NCBI RefSeq assembly: GCF_000262305.1
Contig: NC_017910.1
Span: 3,038,001 to 3,102,000, forward strand
Length of the DNA stretch: 64,000 nucleotides
From: Shimwellia blattae DSM 4481 = NBRC 105725
GTDB taxonomy: Bacteria; Pseudomonadota; Gammaproteobacteria; Enterobacterales; Enterobacteriaceae
Direction: 5' to 3'
Both the position numbers and the translations under genes were made by a program. Of this stretch, positions 1 through 8,817 are shown one piece after another. A model generated the notes under the pieces. That model did not search any database and was not told the DNA's origin. It saw only the letters and a list, made by a program, of their open reading frames with translations. The number at the start of each line of letters is the position of its first letter. The first letter of the stretch is position 1.

Positions 1-1
1 C

Positions 2-286
2 CGCGAATCCCTGCTGGATGAAGCCCAGGGCGCAGACTGCCTGATGGTGAAACCGGCGGGCGCGTATCTGGATGTGCTGCGTGAGCTGCGCGGACGCACC
101 GAGCTGCCCCTGGCGGCTTATCAGGTCAGTGGTGAATACGCGATGATCAAATTCGCGGCCCTGGCGGGCGCCATTAACGAAGAGAACGTGGTGCTGGAAA
201 GCCTGGGATCGATTAAGCGGGCAGGGGCTGATCTTATCTTCAGTTACTTCGCGCTTGATTTAGCGGAGAAAAATATCCTCTCCTGA
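2..286 (+). CDS. hemB: Porphobilinogen synthase HemB, C-terminal part (5' end outside window)
   Basis: Delta-aminolevulinic acid dehydratase joins two 5-aminolevulinate molecules into porphobilinogen in cytosolic tetrapyrrole synthesis. The reading frame is open from base 2, so only the last 94 codons are present. The peptide has the active-site lysine context (DCLMVKPAGAYLD) and the typical end of the family (YQVSGEYAMIKFAA, then EES/LGSIKRAGADLI and a YFA motif). It ends at a TGA directly before a strong terminator, so it is the last gene of its transcript. Identification is confident; the N-terminal metal-binding part cannot be judged. Confidence 0.95.
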   Translation, partial: RESLLDEAQGADCLMVKPAGAYLDVLRELRGRTELPLAAYQVSGEYAMIKFAALAGAINEENVVLESLGSIKRAGADLIFSYFALDLAEKNILS

Positions 287-293
287 TATCCGA

Positions 294-321
294 AGCCCGC
301 CTGACGCCGGCGGGCTTTTTC
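294..321 (+). terminator. Rho-independent terminator of hemB
   Basis: An 8-bp GC-rich stem (AGCCCGCC / GGCGGGCT) closes a 7-base loop and is followed by five T. It lies 8 bases after the hemB stop codon. Confidence 0.9.
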
Positions 322-333
322 ATCCGGGCCACA

Positions 334-576
334 CTATTCGCTGTGTGTCGCCTCCTCCTGGTTAACCACCCACGCCAGCGCCTGGCGGTAGATATCTTTC
401 ATAATCGGATTGCTCTCCCGGGCGATAAGCGCCTGAAGCTCACCGGCAATTTGCGCTGTGGTCGCCGCCACGCCGCGCCGCTGTAAATCGCGCTTAATGG
501 TGGCGAGAATACTTGAATCGGCAATAAACTGAGGGGGTACAGAGTGTTGCCCAGACGGTGTATTGAATTTATTCAT
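334..576 (-). CDS. Small YmgB/AriR-like protein
   Basis: An 80-residue cytosolic protein. The start at 576 is chosen because AGGGGAGGTT precedes it at good spacing; an in-frame upstream Met lacks a ribosome site. The second half (residues about 25-75) is helical, with a pattern like the biofilm/acid-response regulators YmgB (AriR) and YcgZ: a short spacer, a helix around ATTAQIAGELQALI, then IMKDIYRQALAWVV. Those proteins are small dimers linked to biofilm and stress control. The resemblance is from memory and weak at the N terminus, so the function is only suggested. It is convergent with hemB. Confidence 0.55.
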   Translation of the reverse strand: MNKFNTPSGQHSVPPQFIADSSILATIKRDLQRRGVAATTAQIAGELQALIARESNPIMKDIYRQALAWVVNQEEATHSE

Positions 577-913
577 GGAACCTCCCCTAAAAAGCAGAAC
601 GCCAGGGAAAAATGACTGACATCCGTTTCGCCAGACACAACCCATATGTTTAGCCACTACGACAAAAAGATTACCATCCCCAAATTCAACTGTAGTTCAG
701 CACCCGGCAGTAAAACAAATAACTTTTTAGCAAAACATAAAATATCACCCGTTCACTAATACATTCCCGTGAAGAGTAACGTGATATATTTATGATATTC
801 ATTTGGCGAAATAATGATTATTACGGTACGAAAAAATGAAAAACCCATAATATTTATTTCGTATAACTGAGTAAATACCATCATTAATTCTGGCGGGCGA
901 TTATCGGCATACT
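577..913. other. Intergenic region, AT-rich
   Basis: No credible gene is visible. The first 90 bases would hold the leader of the small - strand gene. Bases 660-890 are very AT-rich and contain only tiny open frames without ribosome sites. Confidence 0.6.
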
Positions 914-940
914 AAAAACGCCCGCAAATGCGGGCGTTTA
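914..940 (-). terminator. Terminator of pheP (possibly bidirectional)
   Basis: Stem ACGCCCGC / GCGGGCGT with a 4-base loop; read on the - strand it is followed by five T. It lies about 15 bases beyond the pheP stop codon. Confidence 0.85.
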
Positions 941-954
941 TCAGGCAGGATGCG

Positions 955-2331
955 TCAGCTTTGCTGACGGCGGAACAGACGGAACAGCAAAAACAAGAAC
1001 AGCACCCAGCACGGCAGCAATATCGCCGACACCCGGGTATCCGGCATAATCAGCATCAGCACCAGAATCATGCACAGAAACGCCAGGCACAGGTAGTTGC
1101 CAAACGGATACCACAGGGCTTTAAAGCGGGTATCGCGCCCCAGGCGCCGCATACCGGCCTTAAATTTCAGGTGGGCGATACAGATCATTATCCAGTTAAG
1201 CAGCAGTGTTGCCACCACCAGCGCCATCAGCATTCCGAAGGCTTTTTGCGGCATCAGGTAGTTGATAAGGATAACCAGAGAGGTGATCACTGCCGAGAGC
1301 GCCAGCGAGTTAACCGGCACCCCACGGCGGCTGATACGCGTCAGAAACTGGGGCGCATTCCCCTGGCGGGAGAGGCCAAACAGCATCCGGCTGTTGGAGT
1401 AGACCCCGCTGTTATATACCGACAGCGACGCCACCAGAATCACAATATTCAGTACCGAAGCCACCAGATTGCTGTCCAGCTCGTGGAAGATCATCACAAA
1501 CGGGCTGCTGTCGGAACGGATATCCACCCAGGGGTAGAGCGCCAGCAGTACCACCAGAGAGCCGATATAAAACAGCAAAATACGGTACACCACCTGGTTG
1601 GTGGCTTTGGGGATTGAGATATGCGGATCGCGTGCTTCCGCCGCAGTAATACCAATCAGCTCCAGGCCGCCAAACGAGAACATAATCACCGCCAGCGACA
1701 TCACCAGCCCTTTCCAGCCCATCGCCAGAAAGCCGCCATACTCCCAGAGATTGCCAATACCGGCCCGGGCACCGCCCTGGCCTGAAACCAGCAGCCAGAT
1801 GCCGAAGGCTATCATCCCGAGGATGGCGATAACTTTGATCAGCGCAAACCAGAATTCGGTTTCCCCGTACATCCGCACGTTGACCAGGTTCATCCCGTTA
1901 ATGATCAGGAAAAACAGCGCCGCCCAGACCCAGGTATCTACATGCGGAAACCAGTATTGCATATAGATACCTGCGGCTGTCAGCTCCGCCATCCCCACCA
2001 GAATAAACATCACCCAGTAGTTCCAGCCAGACAAAAATCCGGCAAACGGCCCCCAGTATTTCCAGGCAAAGTGCGAGAACGAACCGGATACCGGCTCCTC
2101 AACAACCATCTCCCCTAACTGACGCATGATCAGAAAGGCAATAATCCCGGCAATAGCATAGCCAATCAGCACGGCCGGGCCCGCCATCTGAATCGCCGGG
2201 CCAATACCTAAAAAGAGCCCGGTGCCGATAGCGCCACCGAGGGCGATTAGCTGGATATGGCGATTTTGCAACCCGCGCTGCAGCGTACTGGCACTGTCGT
2301 CGGGCTGCTGTTGCGATGACGTCTGTTTCAC
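955..2331 (-). CDS. pheP: Phenylalanine-specific permease PheP
   Basis: Inner-membrane amino acid/proton symporter of the APC family that imports phenylalanine. About twelve hydrophobic segments are visible, with the family signature near the N terminus (NRHIQLIALGGAIGTGLFLG) and a PheP-specific stretch (GIGPAIQMAGPAVL) that separates it from AroP. A GTG start at 2331 preceded by CAGGGGATAGAC gives 458 residues, the length I recall for E. coli PheP; the longer frame to 2415 adds a non-homologous leader. It is monocistronic with its own terminator. Confidence 0.93.
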   Translation of the reverse strand: MKQTSSQQQPDDSASTLQRGLQNRHIQLIALGGAIGTGLFLGIGPAIQMAGPAVLIGYAIAGIIAFLIMRQLGEMVVEEPVSGSFSHFAWKYWGPFAGFLSGWNYWVMFILVGMAELTAAGIYMQYWFPHVDTWVWAALFFLIINGMNLVNVRMYGETEFWFALIKVIAILGMIAFGIWLLVSGQGGARAGIGNLWEYGGFLAMGWKGLVMSLAVIMFSFGGLELIGITAAEARDPHISIPKATNQVVYRILLFYIGSLVVLLALYPWVDIRSDSSPFVMIFHELDSNLVASVLNIVILVASLSVYNSGVYSNSRMLFGLSRQGNAPQFLTRISRRGVPVNSLALSAVITSLVILINYLMPQKAFGMLMALVVATLLLNWIMICIAHLKFKAGMRRLGRDTRFKALWYPFGNYLCLAFLCMILVLMLIMPDTRVSAILLPCWVLFLFLLFRLFRRQQS

Positions 2332-2743
2332 GTCTATCCCCTGTATGGTTTGAAAGGGGCACGTTGTAACACTTTCGCCATTGCGGGACAACCTCCACAG
2401 GCCGCTTTGCGGCACAATACGCAGGCTGGCCGCCCCCCGCGCCGGGCGAATGATAAGTCATGCTGGTGAATACCCGCCTGCATATCAAAAAGCGCTGACT
2501 CCGGCGGGCAAACTCTTCGCCGCCACCGGTTGTCGGAAAACAGACCGCAGATAATCTATTTTTAACCTGATGATAAATATTAATAAAAAATAAATGTCTG
2601 CGGCCTGCCGCGGTAAACACCCATATTTTATAAGGGTGGTTTTCTGCTTTTTAACTTATTAATGCAAAAATAGTTATTTCTCATCCCCCCGCCTGAAACC
2701 GTAAAACTAGCCCATCACCTGAATAACAACGCCTGGAGTTAAG
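2332..2743. other. Divergent promoter region pheP / ssuE
   Basis: A 412-bp region between divergent genes, with no gene that I can support. It must carry the pheP promoter and the promoter of the ssuECBD operon. The stretch 2555-2700 is AT-rich and includes an imperfect hairpin (CACCC / GGGTG near 2620-2640). I could not place CysB or Cbl sites by eye. Confidence 0.5.
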
Positions 2744-3316
2744 ATGCGCATTTTACTGATTAGCGGCAGCCCTGTGGCTGTCTCCCGTTCCCGGATTTTA
2801 ACCGAAGCCGCCCGCCAGTGGCTGAACCAGCAGGGGGCCGAAACCCGGCTGATAAACGTGAGCGATATTAATGCCCAGGCCCTGATTCAGGCCCAGTTTT
2901 CCCACCCGGAAATCCGCCAGGTTATCGACCAGGTGGCCAGTGCAGACGGTATTATTGTTGCGTCGCCGGTGTATAAAGCCGCCTGCACTGGTGTCCTGAA
3001 AACACTGCTCGATTTACTGCCCGAGCGGGCGCTGGAAAATAAAGTGGTGCTGCCGCTGATGACCGCCGGTAGCCACGCCCACCTACTGGCGCTGGACTAC
3101 TCTCTGAAGCCGGTACTCGGGGCACTCAAAGCCGAAGAGATCATGAGCGGCGTTTATGCCTGCGACAGCCATATCCAGTACGCCACCAGCAGCCACCCCA
3201 GCGTGATTGCCGACGATATCCTCAACCGCCTGGAGCAAAACCTGGAAACCTTCTGGCAGGCCCTGCAACGCCGTCCGGCTCGCGCCCGGCGCCCCCTGGC
3301 GGAGGCCGCACAATGA
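2744..3316 (+). CDS. ssuE: NAD(P)H-dependent FMN reductase SsuE
   Basis: Supplies reduced FMN to the sulfonate monooxygenase SsuD. The 190-residue flavodoxin-like fold is visible from its N-terminal strand and phosphate loop (RILLISGSPVAVSRS) and the flavin-binding SPVYKAACTGVLKTLLDLLP segment near residue 75. The ATG follows GGAGTTAAG. It is first in the operon and overlaps ssuC by four bases (ATGA), implying coupled translation. Cells use this pathway to take sulfur from alkanesulfonates when sulfate is scarce. Confidence 0.93.
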   Translation: MRILLISGSPVAVSRSRILTEAARQWLNQQGAETRLINVSDINAQALIQAQFSHPEIRQVIDQVASADGIIVASPVYKAACTGVLKTLLDLLPERALENKVVLPLMTAGSHAHLLALDYSLKPVLGALKAEEIMSGVYACDSHIQYATSSHPSVIADDILNRLEQNLETFWQALQRRPARARRPLAEAAQ

Positions 3317-4095
3317 CCCGGCACAGCCTGAGCCGTCGCCTGCTGCCCTGGCTGGTGCCGGTGGCGCTGGTGGGTGTCTGGCAGCTCGCCAGCAGCCAGG
3401 GCTGGATCTCAAACCGGGTTCTGCCGGAGCCGGAGCGGGTACTGGCCGCGGGCTGGAGCCTCAGCCAGAGTGGCGAGCTGTGGCACAGCCTTGCCGTCAG
3501 CACCTGGCGCGCCCTGTATGGTTTTGCCATTGGCGGGGCTATCGGCCTTGCACTGGGGTTTGTTACCGGGCTGTCGAAAACCGGCGAGCGCCTGCTGGAC
3601 AGCACCATCCAGATGCTGCGAAACATCCCCCACCTGGCGCTGATCCCGCTGGTAATTCTGTGGTTCGGCATTGATGAGCGGGCGCGAGTCTTCCTGGTGG
3701 CGCTGGGGACGTTCTTTCCCGTCTATCTGAACACGGCCCACGGGTTGCGCCATCTGGACCGGGGGTTAATTGAAATGGCGCGCAATTATGGCCTCAGCAG
3801 CTGGCGCCTGTTCTGGCAGGTTCTGTTGCCCGGCGCCATGCCCTCGATTCTGGTCGGGATCCGTTTCTCCCTCGGCTTAATGTGGCTCACGCTGATTGTG
3901 GCCGAAACCATTTCCGCCGATGCCGGTATCGGCTATCTGGCCATGAACGCCCGGGAGTTTTTACAAACCGACGTGGTGGTGCTGGCCATTATTTTGTACG
4001 CCCTGCTGGGCAAACTGGCGGATATGACCGCCTGGGGTATGGAGCGCTGGCTGCTGCGCTGGCACCCGCTCTGGCATCGCGAGGGGGCGAAATAA
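3313..4095 (+). CDS. ssuC: Alkanesulfonate ABC transporter permease SsuC
   Basis: A 260-residue inner-membrane permease of the nitrate/taurine/sulfonate class. About six hydrophobic segments are visible, with the cytoplasmic coupling loop that contacts the ATPase around residues 155-175 (EMARNYGLSSWRLFWQVLLP, the EAA-like motif). It overlaps the end of ssuE and shares its last base with the ssuB start. Together with SsuB and SsuA it imports aliphatic sulfonates. Confidence 0.93.
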   Translation: MTRHSLSRRLLPWLVPVALVGVWQLASSQGWISNRVLPEPERVLAAGWSLSQSGELWHSLAVSTWRALYGFAIGGAIGLALGFVTGLSKTGERLLDSTIQMLRNIPHLALIPLVILWFGIDERARVFLVALGTFFPVYLNTAHGLRHLDRGLIEMARNYGLSSWRLFWQVLLPGAMPSILVGIRFSLGLMWLTLIVAETISADAGIGYLAMNAREFLQTDVVVLAIILYALLGKLADMTAWGMERWLLRWHPLWHREGAK

Positions 4096-4880
4096 TGCAT
4101 CACTTATCACTGGTTAACCCGGGCCTGCACCTGACGGTGGCGCGCATCGGTAAAGATTTCGCCGGTAAGGCGGTACTCAACAATCTGCAACTGACCATCC
4201 CTGGTGGTCAGTTTGTGGCGATAGTCGGGCGCAGCGGATGCGGGAAAAGCACCCTGCTGCGCCTGCTGGCCGGGCTGGATAGCGCCACCCGTGGTGAGAT
4301 TCAGGCCGACGATCAGCCACTGAGCCAGCACGACAGCGATATCCGCATGATGTTTCAGGACGCGCGCCTGCTGCCCTGGAAGACGGTTATCGGCAATGTG
4401 GGGCTCGGGCTGAAAGGCCCGTGGCGCGCGCGGGCACTGGAGGTACTCACCGCCGTCGGTCTGGCGGAAAAAGCCGATAGCTGGCCATCCACCCTCTCTG
4501 GCGGCCAGAAGCAGCGTGTCGCCCTGGCCCGGGCGCTGATCCACCGCCCGCGCCTGCTACTGCTGGATGAACCTTTCGGCGCCCTCGACGCGCTGACCCG
4601 GCTTGAGATGCAGCAGTTGCTGACCCGCCTGTGGCAGCAATTCGGATTTACCGTGGTGCTGGTCACCCATGATGTCCACGAAGCGGTATTTCTTGCCGAC
4701 CGGGTGCTGATGATCCACCAGGGGGAAACGGGGCTGGATCTGGCGGTGAATATTGCCCGCCCCCGCCACCTGGCCACCCCGGCGCTGGCGAATCTGGAAG
4801 CGACCGTACTGGAAACCATCATGACACCGGATGCCCCACGGGAGACATCCGCGACAGAAAAACAGATTGCCGCCCGCTAA
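4095..4880 (+). CDS. ssuB: Alkanesulfonate ABC transporter ATPase SsuB
   Basis: A 261-residue cytoplasmic ATPase that powers the SsuAC importer. Walker A (GRSGCGKS, about residue 46), Q-loop (MMFQDARLLPW), ABC signature (LSGGQKQR), Walker B (LLLLDEP) and H-loop (VTHD) are all present. The ATG at 4095 overlaps the ssuC stop by one base; an in-frame extension upstream lies inside ssuC and is rejected. The C-terminal tail beyond the ATPase core is poorly conserved. Confidence 0.94.
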   Translation: MHHLSLVNPGLHLTVARIGKDFAGKAVLNNLQLTIPGGQFVAIVGRSGCGKSTLLRLLAGLDSATRGEIQADDQPLSQHDSDIRMMFQDARLLPWKTVIGNVGLGLKGPWRARALEVLTAVGLAEKADSWPSTLSGGQKQRVALARALIHRPRLLLLDEPFGALDALTRLEMQQLLTRLWQQFGFTVVLVTHDVHEAVFLADRVLMIHQGETGLDLAVNIARPRHLATPALANLEATVLETIMTPDAPRETSATEKQIAAR

Positions 4881-4908
4881 CCGGGTGGCCGGAGAAAGGA
4901 CAATACCC

Positions 4909-6072
4909 ATGACCACGACATCACAACAACCGCCAAAATTATTCTGGTTTCTGCCAACCCACGGCGAGGGGCGCTACCTGGGCACCACCAAAGGGGGGCG
5001 CGCCGTCGATCTTCCCTATCTGCAACAGGTGGCGTTAGCCGCAGACAGCCTGGGCTACTACGGGGTGCTGATCCCCACCGGAAAAAGCTGTGAAGACTCA
5101 TGGCTGGTGGCCTCTGCCCTGGTTTCTATTACCCGCAACCTGCGCTTTCTGGTCGCGGTACGCCCGGGGCTGCAACCCCCTACCCTGGCCGCGCGGATGG
5201 CCTCAACCCTGGATCGGTTATCTGACGGGCGGCTGCTGATCAACGTGGTGACCGGCGGCGATCCGGTAGAGAACAAAGGCGACGGGATCTTTTTGGATCA
5301 CACACAGCGCTACGGGGTTACCCGCGAATTCCTGACTATCTATACCCGGCTGCTGGCCGGTGAAAAAGTGGATTTCCAGGGGGAGCATCTGCATGTGGAA
5401 GGGGCTGAACTGCTGTTCCCGCCGGTGCAGGAAAATGGCTCGCCGCTCTATTTTGGCGGCTCTTCTGAGCCCGCCATTGATGTGGCGGCACAGCAGGTCG
5501 ATACCTATCTTACCTGGGGTGAGCCCCCGGCACAGGTGGCGGAAAAGCTGGCGGTTGTCCGGGCGCGGGCAGCAGCCCGGGGGCGCCGCCTGGAGTACGG
5601 TATCCGCCTGCATGTGATTGTCCGGGAAACCGAAGACGAAGCCTGGGAGGCGGCCAACCGTCTGATTGCCCACGTTGATGATGAGACCATCGCCCGGGCG
5701 CAGGATGTCTTTTCCCGGATGGATTCCGCAGGCCAGGCGCGGATGCGGGCGCTGCATAATGGCTCCCGGGATAATCTGGAAATCGCCCCCAATCTGTGGG
5801 CCGGTGTCGGGCTGGTGCGCGGCGGTGCCGGTACCGCACTGGTGGGCAACCCGGAGCAGGTAGCCACCCGGATCCGCGAATACCAGGCGCTGGGGATCGA
5901 GAATTTTATCTTCTCCGGTTATCCGCACCTGGATGAAGCGCACCGTTTTGCCGAGCTGGTTATGCCGTTACTTAATGCCGGGCAGCGGCGGATCCGCTCA
6001 GTGAATACCGGGCCGTTCGGTGAGACCATTGGGGGTGACCAGCGACCGGTGGCCGAGGCCAGTGCCAGTTAA
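4909..6072 (+). CDS. ssuD: FMNH2-dependent alkanesulfonate monooxygenase SsuD
   Basis: Cleaves the C-S bond of alkanesulfonates to release sulfite and an aldehyde, using FMNH2 from SsuE and oxygen. A 387-residue luciferase-like TIM barrel: N-terminal FWFLPTHGEGRYLG, the ESCEDSW-type active-site region (GKSCEDSWLVAS), VAVRPGLQPPTLAARM and NVVTGGDP are typical. ATG at 4909 follows GGAGAAAGGA. It is the last gene of ssuECBD; in E. coli the order is EADCB, so the gene order has changed here. Confidence 0.94.
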   Translation: MTTTSQQPPKLFWFLPTHGEGRYLGTTKGGRAVDLPYLQQVALAADSLGYYGVLIPTGKSCEDSWLVASALVSITRNLRFLVAVRPGLQPPTLAARMASTLDRLSDGRLLINVVTGGDPVENKGDGIFLDHTQRYGVTREFLTIYTRLLAGEKVDFQGEHLHVEGAELLFPPVQENGSPLYFGGSSEPAIDVAAQQVDTYLTWGEPPAQVAEKLAVVRARAAARGRRLEYGIRLHVIVRETEDEAWEAANRLIAHVDDETIARAQDVFSRMDSAGQARMRALHNGSRDNLEIAPNLWAGVGLVRGGAGTALVGNPEQVATRIREYQALGIENFIFSGYPHLDEAHRFAELVMPLLNAGQRRIRSVNTGPFGETIGGDQRPVAEASAS

Positions 6073-6092
6073 TCTCCTTGTCGTTACGTTCA

Positions 6093-6117
6093 GGCACCTT
6101 TCGGGGTGCTTTTTTTA
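6093..6117 (+). terminator. Terminator of the ssuECBD operon
   Basis: Stem GCACC / GGTGC with a short loop, followed by seven T, 22 bases after the ssuD stop. Confidence 0.85.
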
Positions 6118-6132
6118 TGCTGAAACCACCAT

Positions 6133-6158
6133 AAAAAATGCCGCCAGTGACGGCGGCA
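6133..6158 (-). terminator. Terminator of ssuA
   Basis: Stem GCCGCC / GGCGGC followed on the - strand by TTTTTT. It sits 20 bases past the ssuA stop, back to back with the ssuD terminator. Confidence 0.85.
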
Positions 6159-6177
6159 AACATACCCGGCAATACCA

Positions 6178-7128
6178 CTATTTTCCCGCAGCCTGATCCT
6201 GCGTCCAGGTGGCGCTGCGCACATCCACCTTGACCGGTATTAAACCAATACGGGTGAACGTATCGGCCAGCGCCTGCTGCTGGGCGAAAATCTCCGGCGT
6301 CATGCGCTGTGCGCCATATTCGGTACGGGATACCGCCTTGCGCCAGATAGCCGGGTCCAGCCCGGTAGATTTGGACAACAGCCCGGCGGCCTCGTCCCGG
6401 TTCTGGTTTGCCCACTGGCTCACCGCCGCCAGCTCACTGACCACGCTCAGCGCCGTGTCCGGATAGGTATCGGCAAATTTACGGCTGGCAAGATAAAAAC
6501 TGTAGTGCGGCACCAGGCCGGTCGCGTCGCTTATCTGGCGGGCACCGGCGCGGGTTTCCACCTCTGAGAGGAACGGATCCCAGATAACCCAGACGTCGAT
6601 AGCCCCCCGCTGGAAGGCGGCCCGGGCATCTGCCGGCGGGAGATAGACCGGTTTAATATCTTTGTAGCTCAGGCCGGCTTTCTCCAGCGCCGCCACCAGC
6701 AGATAATTGACATCTGACCCTTTATTCAGCCCGACCCGCTTGCCTTTAAGATCCGCCACGCTGTGGATGGGCGAATCCTGCGCCACCACGATGGCTTCTG
6801 ACTTCGGGCTGGCCGGTGAGTGCGCCAGATAGACCAGATCCGCCCGGGCGGCCTGGGCAAAGACCGGCGGCGCATCCCCGGTTGCGGCCAGATCGATACT
6901 GCCCACATTCAGCCCTTCCAGCATCTGTGGCCCGGCGGGAAACTCCACCCAGCGCACGGCAATGCCCTGCTTTTTAAAGCTCTCATCAAGGGTTCCCCGG
7001 CTCTTGACCAGCGCCAGCACATTCGCCTTCTGATAGCCAATCGTCACCTGGTCCGGTTTTTCCGCCAGCGCGGCGCCAGAAAGGCTCAGTAACACGGCAA
7101 CAGCACTGCTACGCAATAAAAATCGCAT
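6178..7128 (-). CDS. ssuA: Alkanesulfonate-binding periplasmic protein SsuA
   Basis: A 316-residue periplasmic receptor that hands sulfonates to SsuBC. A clear signal peptide (basic MRFLLRS, hydrophobic core, ALA cleavage around residue 22) precedes the mature domain, which begins VTIGYQKANVLALVKSRG as in SsuA. The ATG has AAGGAG eight bases upstream. It is convergent with ssuECBD and carries its own terminator, so it is expressed from a separate promoter. SsuA is preferred over TauA because of the ssu genes next to it and the GDVPPVFAQAA-like segment (GDAPPVFAQAA). Confidence 0.88.
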   Translation of the reverse strand: MRFLLRSSAVAVLLSLSGAALAEKPDQVTIGYQKANVLALVKSRGTLDESFKKQGIAVRWVEFPAGPQMLEGLNVGSIDLAATGDAPPVFAQAARADLVYLAHSPASPKSEAIVVAQDSPIHSVADLKGKRVGLNKGSDVNYLLVAALEKAGLSYKDIKPVYLPPADARAAFQRGAIDVWVIWDPFLSEVETRAGARQISDATGLVPHYSFYLASRKFADTYPDTALSVVSELAAVSQWANQNRDEAAGLLSKSTGLDPAIWRKAVSRTEYGAQRMTPEIFAQQQALADTFTRIGLIPVKVDVRSATWTQDQAAGK

Positions 7129-7617
7129 TGGTGGTTCTCCTTATGTTTGGTCACAAAAAGATAACCAGGCCGATGGTGTTTTCTTAAACAACATTATTGC
7201 ATTTGCTTAGCCGTATAGCGGCAATAGCACAAGCCATATACCCCATTGCAAGTGGGGCGAAATAATCGGTCAAATAAACCTGCGGCTAAATAACGGCAAT
7301 ATATAAGCGCCACCACAGATCCTTCCCGGTGGCCCTGTTTATAATTCGCACAACACCTGTCCGGGATCTGATTTTTCGCAAATAGACACTGGTATAACAT
7401 ATTCATTCTACTGAATAAAATATCACCAGAAAACTGCCTGAACAGGCCAATTAATCAACAACACTAACCGTAAACTCGTTGATTCTATTATACAAGTTAC
7501 TTGTAAATAACATTTTCATCAATTTTACAGCACAATCGAACACCAGAAATTTCTTGCGCCGGAAGTGGAAAAGCCTATATTTTCGCTGAAGCGATTAATT
7601 AGATGAGATAATAAATT
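7129..7617. other. Intergenic promoter region ssuA / alcohol dehydrogenase
   Basis: A 489-bp AT-rich region between divergent genes. It holds the ssuA leader with its ribosome site and the promoter of the downstream dehydrogenase. An open frame at 7194-7406 (-) has no ribosome site or recognizable features and is not called. No operator could be assigned. Confidence 0.5.
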
Positions 7618-8763
7618 ATGGCAACATTTTATATCCCGACAATCAATATGATGGGCAATGGCAGCCTGGACGAAGCGGCTGAAGCAATTAAGAGCCATGG
7701 CTTTAAAACCGCGCTGATTATTACCGATGCGATGCTGAATAAAATCGGCGTGGTTGCGAAAATCCAGTCGCTGCTGGGCACTGTCGGGGTAAAAAGCGTG
7801 GTCTATGATGGCACCAACCCGAACCCGACCACCCGCAATGTCAGCGAAGGTCTGGCGCTACTGAAACAGCACAATTGCGATTGCGTTATCTCTCTTGGCG
7901 GCGGCTCCCCTCACGACTGCGCCAAAGGCGTTGCCCTGCTGGCAACGAACGGCGGTGATATCCGCGATTATGAAGGGGTGGATCGCTCAGCCAAACCTCA
8001 GCTGCCGCTGATCAGTATTAATACCACTGCCGGTACCGCCTCTGAGATGACCCGCTTCTGCATTATTACCGATCCGGACCGCCACATTAAAATGGCGATT
8101 GTCGATAAAAACGTCACCCCGCTGATGTCAGTAAACGATCCGGCGCTGATGATGGGCATGCCCAAAGGGCTCACCGCCGCCACCGGTATGGATGCGCTCA
8201 CCCACGCCATTGAGGCATATGTTTCCAGTGCCGCCACGCCGATTACCGACGCCTGTGCCCTGAAAGCGGTCACCATGATCAGCGAAAACCTGCGCACGGC
8301 CGTTAACCAGGGGGATAATGTCGCCGCCCGCGAGGCGATGGCTTATGCAGAATTTATGGCCGGTATGGCGTTTAATAACGCTTCTCTTGGCTATGTACAC
8401 GCCATGGCGCACCAGCTGGGTGGGTTCTATAACCTGCCTCACGGGGTGTGCAACGCGGTATTGCTGCCACACGTACAGCAATATAACGCCCGGGCCTGTG
8501 CAGGCCGCCTGAAAGATATCGCCGCGGCCATGGGGGTTGATGTCAGCGCCATGGACGACCAGCAAGGCGCCAGCGCCTGTATCGCCGCCATTGTTGAGCT
8601 GGCCCGCGATGTGGCTATCCCGGCAGGCCTGAGTGAGCTGGGAGTTAAGGCAGAGGACTTCGATACACTGGCGACCAACGCGCTGAAAGACGCCTGCAGT
8701 ATCACGAACCCGGTACAGGGCAGCCACGCCGATATCGTCGCGATCTTTACCCGCGCCATGTAA
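7618..8763 (+). CDS. yiaY: Iron-containing alcohol dehydrogenase, YiaY-like
   Basis: A 381-residue group III metal-dependent alcohol dehydrogenase. The NAD-binding GGGSPHDCAKG motif (about residue 97) and metal-ligand segments (GMDALTHAIEAY; HAMAHQLGG and LPHGVCNA) are intact. Similarity to E. coli YiaY runs along the whole length as I remember that sequence, including the INTTAGTASEMTRFCIITD block. It is also about 50% like DhaT at 58652, so it could supply minor aldehyde-reducing activity. The ribosome site is poor (GATGAGAT well upstream). The substrate is unknown; it is monocistronic with a terminator. Confidence 0.85.
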   Translation: MATFYIPTINMMGNGSLDEAAEAIKSHGFKTALIITDAMLNKIGVVAKIQSLLGTVGVKSVVYDGTNPNPTTRNVSEGLALLKQHNCDCVISLGGGSPHDCAKGVALLATNGGDIRDYEGVDRSAKPQLPLISINTTAGTASEMTRFCIITDPDRHIKMAIVDKNVTPLMSVNDPALMMGMPKGLTAATGMDALTHAIEAYVSSAATPITDACALKAVTMISENLRTAVNQGDNVAAREAMAYAEFMAGMAFNNASLGYVHAMAHQLGGFYNLPHGVCNAVLLPHVQQYNARACAGRLKDIAAAMGVDVSAMDDQQGASACIAAIVELARDVAIPAGLSELGVKAEDFDTLATNALKDACSITNPVQGSHADIVAIFTRAM

Positions 8764-8771
8764 TACGCAAA

Positions 8772-8797
8772 AACACCGGCCAGGCCGGTGTTTTTTG
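8772..8797 (+). terminator. Terminator of the yiaY-like gene
   Basis: Stem ACACCGGC / GCCGGTGT with a 3-base loop followed by TTTTTT, 9 bases after the stop codon. Confidence 0.9.
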
Positions 8798-8817
8798 TTT
8801 CTGCGGCAGGCTCAGTC

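Noticed and set aside
928..1617. Long + strand open frame rich in Gln, His and Arg
   Set aside because: It is antisense to pheP, has shadow-type composition and no ribosome site.
2593..2661. 22-codon + frame before ssuE
   Set aside because: Too short, no ribosome site, no recognizable family.
7194..7406. 70-codon - strand frame upstream of ssuA
   Set aside because: No ribosome site, odd cysteine/tyrosine-rich composition, lies in a promoter region.
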